DNA of 17,644 nucleotides from assembly GCA_030612305.1 (NCBI GenBank), contig JAUWOG010000004.1, forward strand, positions 1 through 17,644. Direction: 5' to 3'. This DNA comes from Armatimonadota bacterium. GTDB lineage: Bacteria; Armatimonadota; Zipacnadia; Zipacnadales; UBA11051. The notes below the pieces were generated by a model. The model made no database searches. It saw only the letters and a program-made list of their open reading frames with translations, and had not been told where the DNA came from. Within the stretch, counting starts at the first letter, position 1. Each line of letters starts with the position of its first letter. Positions 13,455-17,644 of this stretch are shown here, one piece after another. Made by a program: the position numbers and the translations under genes.

Positions 13455-16400
13455 ATGCGGCCAGGAGGGATGGAGAAAAAGAGGGCCGTCGGGGAATGTG
13501 CGTCGCTGAGGCGCGGCCGCGCAGTGGGCGCTTGTGGGCGGCGCGGCCAGGTACTGCTCATTGCAGTGCTGCTGATGATGGTGGTGCTGCTGATCGGGAT
13601 TCTGTTCGTTGCGCTGGTGACGCGGAACCAGGAGCAGTCGGCACGGCATGTGGATGTGGTAAGCGCAGGCGCTCTGGCTGAGGCCGGCATCCGGTATGCG
13701 GACAGGATGCTGCAGACGAGTCCGCTGGGTGCCGACTGGCGGCCGCACTTCCAGCCCTATGTGCTGGCGAGCGCGACTGACCCGCACTATCCGTCCTATG
13801 ACGCGGATGATCCGGCGACGTGGCCGAACCCGCCGGCGATGTACCAGGACACCGACGGGACCATCAGTTGGGACATCAACTTCTACGGGCGGGACGCGAT
13901 TGCGGGCACCGAGGACGACTACTACAGCGACTTCGACATCATCCGCGGCTGGTGCCCGTTGCGGAAGGGGAATGTTGGCGCGCCGGGCGAGTTCATCCGG
14001 TTCGGCTATCACCGCTATCCGAACCCGACGCCGGGGGCCGATGCCGGTGTGGCGATGGATGCCGCGACTCTCGGCAAGGGGTACGTGCTGGTCAGAGTCA
14101 CCTACGATCCCGACCCTCCCTATGAGCGCGACGACAGCGATGCGGAATGTGCGCGGGATGACAAGTACGACGCTGACGACATCAGCGACCAGGCGAATCT
14201 GAGCATGTGCATCAAGATCGAAGCGATTGGCCGGGTCAGCGATGAGAGCACGGTGTTCCGGCGGCTGATGGCGTACAAGCCGATCGGTCTGACGGATCAC
14301 ATGCGCTGGATCACGGACAAGAGCAAGTCGGGGAAGCGTCCCTTTGTGGGTCTGCGCGCACTTACGGATTTCGACGCGAGCGGGTCGGCTACCGACAATG
14401 CGAATGTTGACGAGGCGCTGGATATCTGGTTTGAGGGGCCCGTGCGCTCCAACACCGCATTGTACGTGCTTGGTGACCCGGTGGTAACTGACCACAGCGC
14501 AGGCACTATCGGCTCTTCGACGTACTTCGATCTGAAGGCGGTGCGGAGCGAGGATCTCTACGAGCAGACGCCGGGGAACTGGGTAGTCGGTGGTGGCTAT
14601 CTGCGGGATGACGCGCTGCAGGCCACGGGCGGAATCTACGCCTGGGATGAGGACGTAATTGCCGGTTACTATAATCTCGGGGTATCGGCGCGGCTGACTG
14701 TTGACAGTGGCGTCCCGCAGGAACACGCGCTGCCCAGATACATGTCGCCGGAGATGACGACTACGGATGCGGATGCGGCGAATCCGGGCGACCCGATGAA
14801 CATGGACCCGCAGCGCATAGCGACGGGGAATCGCGATGTGCCGCCGCTGGTGGCTCCTGATATCACGGCCACCGACCCGACTACGGGCATGGACCGCTAC
14901 CGGGTGCTGAGCCGGGATTCGGGTGTCTTCGTGCGCAACGGCGCGAGCGGCGTCGCGGCCAATACGGGCCGCTACGGGCATGGCGAGGGTTGCTACATTG
15001 ACAACCATGGCGATATCCAGTTCATGAGAGCCGACGGGACGTGTGACATGCGTCTGCTGGTGCGCGACTGGCGGAAGGACCCGCGCGACATCGGCGTGCT
15101 GACGGGCGACAGCGGCTGGAACGCCCTGGGCACGACCTATGCGCCGCCGGCGGTGGAGATAGAGCTCTTCCCCAGCGAGGATGCGGTGCTGTCCACGTGC
15201 ACGACACAGAGTTCGTCGGGTCTTGCGCCGACGGGCCCGGGCGTGCTGTGGTGGCCGAACCACACGGCCGGCGAGCCGGGCATCAAGATCACTCGGCATG
15301 ACCGGCGCTGGCTGCTGGGCGACCACACGGTTCCCAACAGCGTGGGCAATGACTCCGGCGAGAATGTCATGGTGATTGACTACCCGGAGTATCCGAACCA
15401 AGTGATCTTCGCGGAGGGGAATGTGCGGGTGAAGGGTGTTCTGCCGACGGCGGCGCGTGGCGGTCCGTCAGGCACTCTACTGCTTCGCGACTACAATGTG
15501 ACGGTAGTGTCGAATGCGACGATTTATATTGACGGGCAGATTCTGAGCCCGCAGGATGTATCGGGCCGTCGCGTTGACGTCACGCCGGGCGGGGGCGTGC
15601 TGGATGAGAGCAACACGGCAGTGGCGCTGCTGGCTCGTGACTTCGTCTGCCTGAACCCGACGCAGCTAGTCCCGCAGTTGACCTCGGGTCTGGTGCCGGC
15701 TGCGGCGGATGATGAGATGATACCGGATTCGGGTCTGCACTGGGAGCTTGATTCGGACGTGGGCGGGCGCGCGTATACCTGGTGGATGCCGGGTGAGACG
15801 CTGCCGGGCGATGTTGAGGCCTACCTGACGGTGCAGCAGACGGCGGGGAGTCCGGGCCCGTCCGGCGTCGGGTTGGTGCTGGACCATATATCACCGGCCG
15901 CGGTGCCGCCTCCGGCCTACGAGCACAATATCAGCGCGTACAACTTCGGGAATATAGTGGACCCGTTCACCTTCATCTTTGCGCCGGAAGGCGCGCTGTT
16001 GTGGGGCTCTGTTGCGGTGCCGAATGCGTACACTTCTACGGCGATCGCTCCGCAGTGGGAGGCTTCAGCGAATGTCGGTCCGTTCGCTGGCGCGGGAGTT
16101 CCGACGGTGCCGTGGCGGATCACCGGCAACGGCGGCGGGATGAATGTCTCGAAGGTCGTCGCGAGAAGGAATGCAGTGGCGCTGACGCATCGGGACCCGC
16201 AGTTGGGCACTGGGGCGACCGAGTACTGGATAAGGAAGTTCAAGGTCGAGGAGATTGATACGAATATCAACCGTCCGCGTGGTGCGATCAACGCGAAGGT
16301 GAATGCGCTGATCTACGCGCAGCGAGGGAGCTGGTTCGTGATCCCGGGCGCGTACTTCGATGAGAATACCTACACGGCGGACTTCGACGGGGACGGCGAT

Positions 16401-16763
16401 GTGGATGCGGATGACAGCGTGTGGGCGGCGCGGATGAGGCGCTACAACTACCGGATTACAGTACGCGGCTGCATCACCGAGGACCACACGGCCGAGGTTG
16501 ACGACCTGCAGGATTGGTGCAACAAGTGGGCGTTCCCCATCTATGATGCCGGCAGCCTGGCGCTGAGCTGGGGGACGGTTGATTACGAATTCGATGATCG
16601 GCTGCGCGTCGTCCGCGACCAAGGCCTGACGTCACTGGATGCGACCCCCACGCGGCGTTTGCGAGTGACGAGTTCGCGCCTCCATACGCCCCAGGCGAAT
16701 CTGCCGAAGCTGCCGCTGCTGCCCGTGAGCCCGACCTTGCTATACTATGGCGAGGCGCTATAG
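13455..16763 (+). CDS. Giant PilX-like pilus assembly protein (1102 aa)
   Basis: Membrane-anchored, mostly extracytoplasmic protein. ATG 13455 has GGAGG seven bases upstream. A basic stretch (about residues 1-31, ending RRG) precedes the single hydrophobic helix QVLLIAVLLMMVVLLIGILFVALV. The following NQEQSARHVDVVSAGALAEAGIRYA matches the pattern of PilX/GspK N termini (AEAG followed by Tyr-Ala). Position 5 of the helix lacks the usual Glu, as in GspK-like pseudopilins. Inside, WFEGPVRSN (near residue 325) resembles the GPVHSNG pattern of proteins with a DUF4900-like region, followed later by beta-helix-like text (FAEGNVRVKGVLP, NVTVVSNATIYIDGQI). Residues 976-987 (DFDGDGDVDADD) form a dockerin or EF-hand-like calcium loop. 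Classical PilX has under 250 residues. Its position after the PilW-like gene supports the assignment; the ectodomain function is unknown. Confidence 0.87.
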   Translation: MRPGGMEKKRAVGECASLRRGRAVGACGRRGQVLLIAVLLMMVVLLIGILFVALVTRNQEQSARHVDVVSAGALAEAGIRYADRMLQTSPLGADWRPHFQPYVLASATDPHYPSYDADDPATWPNPPAMYQDTDGTISWDINFYGRDAIAGTEDDYYSDFDIIRGWCPLRKGNVGAPGEFIRFGYHRYPNPTPGADAGVAMDAATLGKGYVLVRVTYDPDPPYERDDSDAECARDDKYDADDISDQANLSMCIKIEAIGRVSDESTVFRRLMAYKPIGLTDHMRWITDKSKSGKRPFVGLRALTDFDASGSATDNANVDEALDIWFEGPVRSNTALYVLGDPVVTDHSAGTIGSSTYFDLKAVRSEDLYEQTPGNWVVGGGYLRDDALQATGGIYAWDEDVIAGYYNLGVSARLTVDSGVPQEHALPRYMSPEMTTTDADAANPGDPMNMDPQRIATGNRDVPPLVAPDITATDPTTGMDRYRVLSRDSGVFVRNGASGVAANTGRYGHGEGCYIDNHGDIQFMRADGTCDMRLLVRDWRKDPRDIGVLTGDSGWNALGTTYAPPAVEIELFPSEDAVLSTCTTQSSSGLAPTGPGVLWWPNHTAGEPGIKITRHDRRWLLGDHTVPNSVGNDSGENVMVIDYPEYPNQVIFAEGNVRVKGVLPTAARGGPSGTLLLRDYNVTVVSNATIYIDGQILSPQDVSGRRVDVTPGGGVLDESNTAVALLARDFVCLNPTQLVPQLTSGLVPAAADDEMIPDSGLHWELDSDVGGRAYTWWMPGETLPGDVEAYLTVQQTAGSPGPSGVGLVLDHISPAAVPPPAYEHNISAYNFGNIVDPFTFIFAPEGALLWGSVAVPNAYTSTAIAPQWEASANVGPFAGAGVPTVPWRITGNGGGMNVSKVVARRNAVALTHRDPQLGTGATEYWIRKFKVEEIDTNINRPRGAINAKVNALIYAQRGSWFVIPGAYFDENTYTADFDGDGDVDADDSVWAARMRRYNYRITVRGCITEDHTAEVDDLQDWCNKWAFPIYDAGSLALSWGTVDYEFDDRLRVVRDQGLTSLDATPTRRLRVTSSRLHTPQANLPKLPLLPVSPTLLYYGEAL

Positions 16764-16795
16764 TACGTTTGGGCACGACCGGCCTCGCTATTTCT
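16746..16795 (+). terminator. Weak terminator-like hairpin after the PilX-like gene
   Basis: ATGGCGAGG (16746-16754) can pair with CCTCGCTAT (16782-16790), 9 bp with one G-U pair and a 27-base loop, followed by TTCTT. The first arm overlaps the end of the coding sequence. The long loop makes this a weak candidate. Confidence 0.25.
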
Positions 16796-16834
16796 TACCC
16801 GTATGCGCAGTACATTGTGGAGGTTGATGATACT

Positions 16835-17644
16835 ATGCGGGTATCCGTGAAATGCCTGCTGCCGCCGATAATCGCGATCATACTCTTAGGCTGCCTGAGC
16901 TTTGCGCAGGCGGCGCAGGTGGCGCTTGACTACACGGGCACCCCCAGGACGTTCAAGGTCTGTTGCCTGGCTCTGTATCAGCCTGCGTCGGCCACGTATG
17001 TGAATTCGCACCCGCTGATATTCGAGGGTTTGCGGCGGTGCCCGGAAAAGCCGGCTGGCTGGGACTTCGATAATCCGCTGGCTCGTCGGCCCATGGTTGT
17101 GAGCGGCTCGGCGACGATGAGCAAGGCCGACGCGGCTTACTGGACGGTGGACCTGACCGATGCGACGGCGTCGGGTCTGGTGGGCCTGGACGTTATCTAT
17201 ATCAGCGTGCCACTGATGGAGATAGACTCCGAAGTGCAGCGTGATGCGCTGATTAAGGCGGTGCGCAGCGGGACGATTCTGTGGATAGACCAGGCGAATA
17301 CCGATGGGGGCGGGAGTACTGTGACCGCGCTGGCTCCGCCGGGACCGGCGACATGGGATGGGACAGCGCCTTTCGCGTTTGACACTGAGACCATAGATGT
17401 GCGCGAGGCGGCCAACAGGGGCGCGTGGATGCTGCAGAATCCGTGCCGGATATCGGCGGCCGAGACGGCGCAGATCGGTCGCTACCCGGACCCTTCGACG
17501 CCGACGAACTCGCCGAGTAACAACGTTGTCGCCAATAGCACAGTCTCTTTCCATCGGCAGACCATCGTGCAGGTGCGCAATATCGGCAGCGGCAATGCCT
17601 ATCCGCAGGCGACTTTCACTCCGTATGGGGCCGGCGGAATTGTG
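16835..17644 (+). CDS. Secreted protein of unknown function, N-terminal part
   Basis: Open from ATG 16835 to the window edge (270 codons, no stop), so the gene is incomplete. TGGAGG lies 11 bases upstream, somewhat far. The N terminus MRVSVKCLLPPIIAIILLGC is an export signal: LLGC could be a lipobox with Cys20, or signal peptidase I could cut after FAQA. About residues 105-150 (GLDVIYISVPLMEIDSEVQRDALIKAV, SGTILWIDQ) resemble the alpha/beta pattern in which a DUF4350 or amidotransferase-like fold sets a line of sight on a 'delete or add to a row' surface; this is only a pattern match. The stretch after residue 240 (QTIVQVRNIGSGNAYP) looks like a beta-sandwich domain. It follows the PilX-like gene at the place where pilY1 lies in Proteobacteria, yet shows no PilY1 propeller in the visible part. 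Function not recognised. Confidence 0.8.
   Translation, partial: MRVSVKCLLPPIIAIILLGCLSFAQAAQVALDYTGTPRTFKVCCLALYQPASATYVNSHPLIFEGLRRCPEKPAGWDFDNPLARRPMVVSGSATMSKADAAYWTVDLTDATASGLVGLDVIYISVPLMEIDSEVQRDALIKAVRSGTILWIDQANTDGGGSTVTALAPPGPATWDGTAPFAFDTETIDVREAANRGAWMLQNPCRISAAETAQIGRYPDPSTPTNSPSNNVVANSTVSFHRQTIVQVRNIGSGNAYPQATFTPYGAGGIV

Noticed and set aside
13449..15401. 650-residue open frame on the minus strand
   Set aside because: Lies opposite the PilX-like gene; the product is rich in Arg, His and Val as expected of an antisense shadow, with no ribosome-binding site or domain motif.
1..17644. CRISPR array, tRNA, rRNA, transposase or phage genes
   Set aside because: No regularly spaced direct repeats, no cloverleaf or rRNA sequence, and no mobile element protein were seen.

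Overview
The window is a GC-rich, gene-dense stretch of a bacterial chromosome with every recognisable gene on the + strand. It looks like an Armatimonadota-type or similar environmental bacterium. That placement is inferred from a yqeG-aroE pair next to a type IV pilus cluster and from prepilin-like proteins with an H-x-DG style tail; no rRNA or marker gene fixes it. No tRNA, rRNA, CRISPR array, insertion sequence or phage gene was seen.

Region by region: 12-1447 holds a YqeG-family HAD phosphatase overlapping shikimate dehydrogenase (aroE). After a 300-base gap with hairpins and a good sigma70-type promoter come the pilus assembly genes: pilB (extension ATPase, broken by a one-base deletion inside its Walker A loop), pilT (retraction ATPase), pilC (platform protein) and, after a probable terminator, pilD (prepilin peptidase). 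A 440-base non-coding stretch (7178-7617) carries a structured repeat and a candidate promoter. From 7618 to the end lies a second block of secreted pilin-like genes: a 271-aa prepilin followed by a terminator or attenuator, a 640-aa PilV-like protein, a 290-aa prepilin, a roughly 580-aa PilW-like protein, a 1102-aa PilX-like protein, and the start of a secreted protein that runs off the window.

How they work together: PilD would cleave and methylate the prepilins, PilC and PilB would drive assembly, PilT would disassemble, and the large pilin-like proteins probably form a tip or priming complex. The order PilV-, pilin-, PilW-, PilX-like, then a secreted protein, recalls the proteobacterial minor pilin operon (fimU-pilV-pilW-pilX-pilY1). 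Here, though, the ectodomains are very large and carry unexpected motifs: a zinc-ribbon-like cysteine set in the PilW-like protein and a dockerin-like calcium loop in the PilX-like protein. PilM, PilN, PilO and PilQ are not in this window.

The main novelty candidates are this giant minor-pilin set, the P-loop frameshift in pilB, and several mutually exclusive or nested hairpins in the intergenic spaces, one stem of which (GGACGC-nnn-GCGTCC) occurs at two separate sites.
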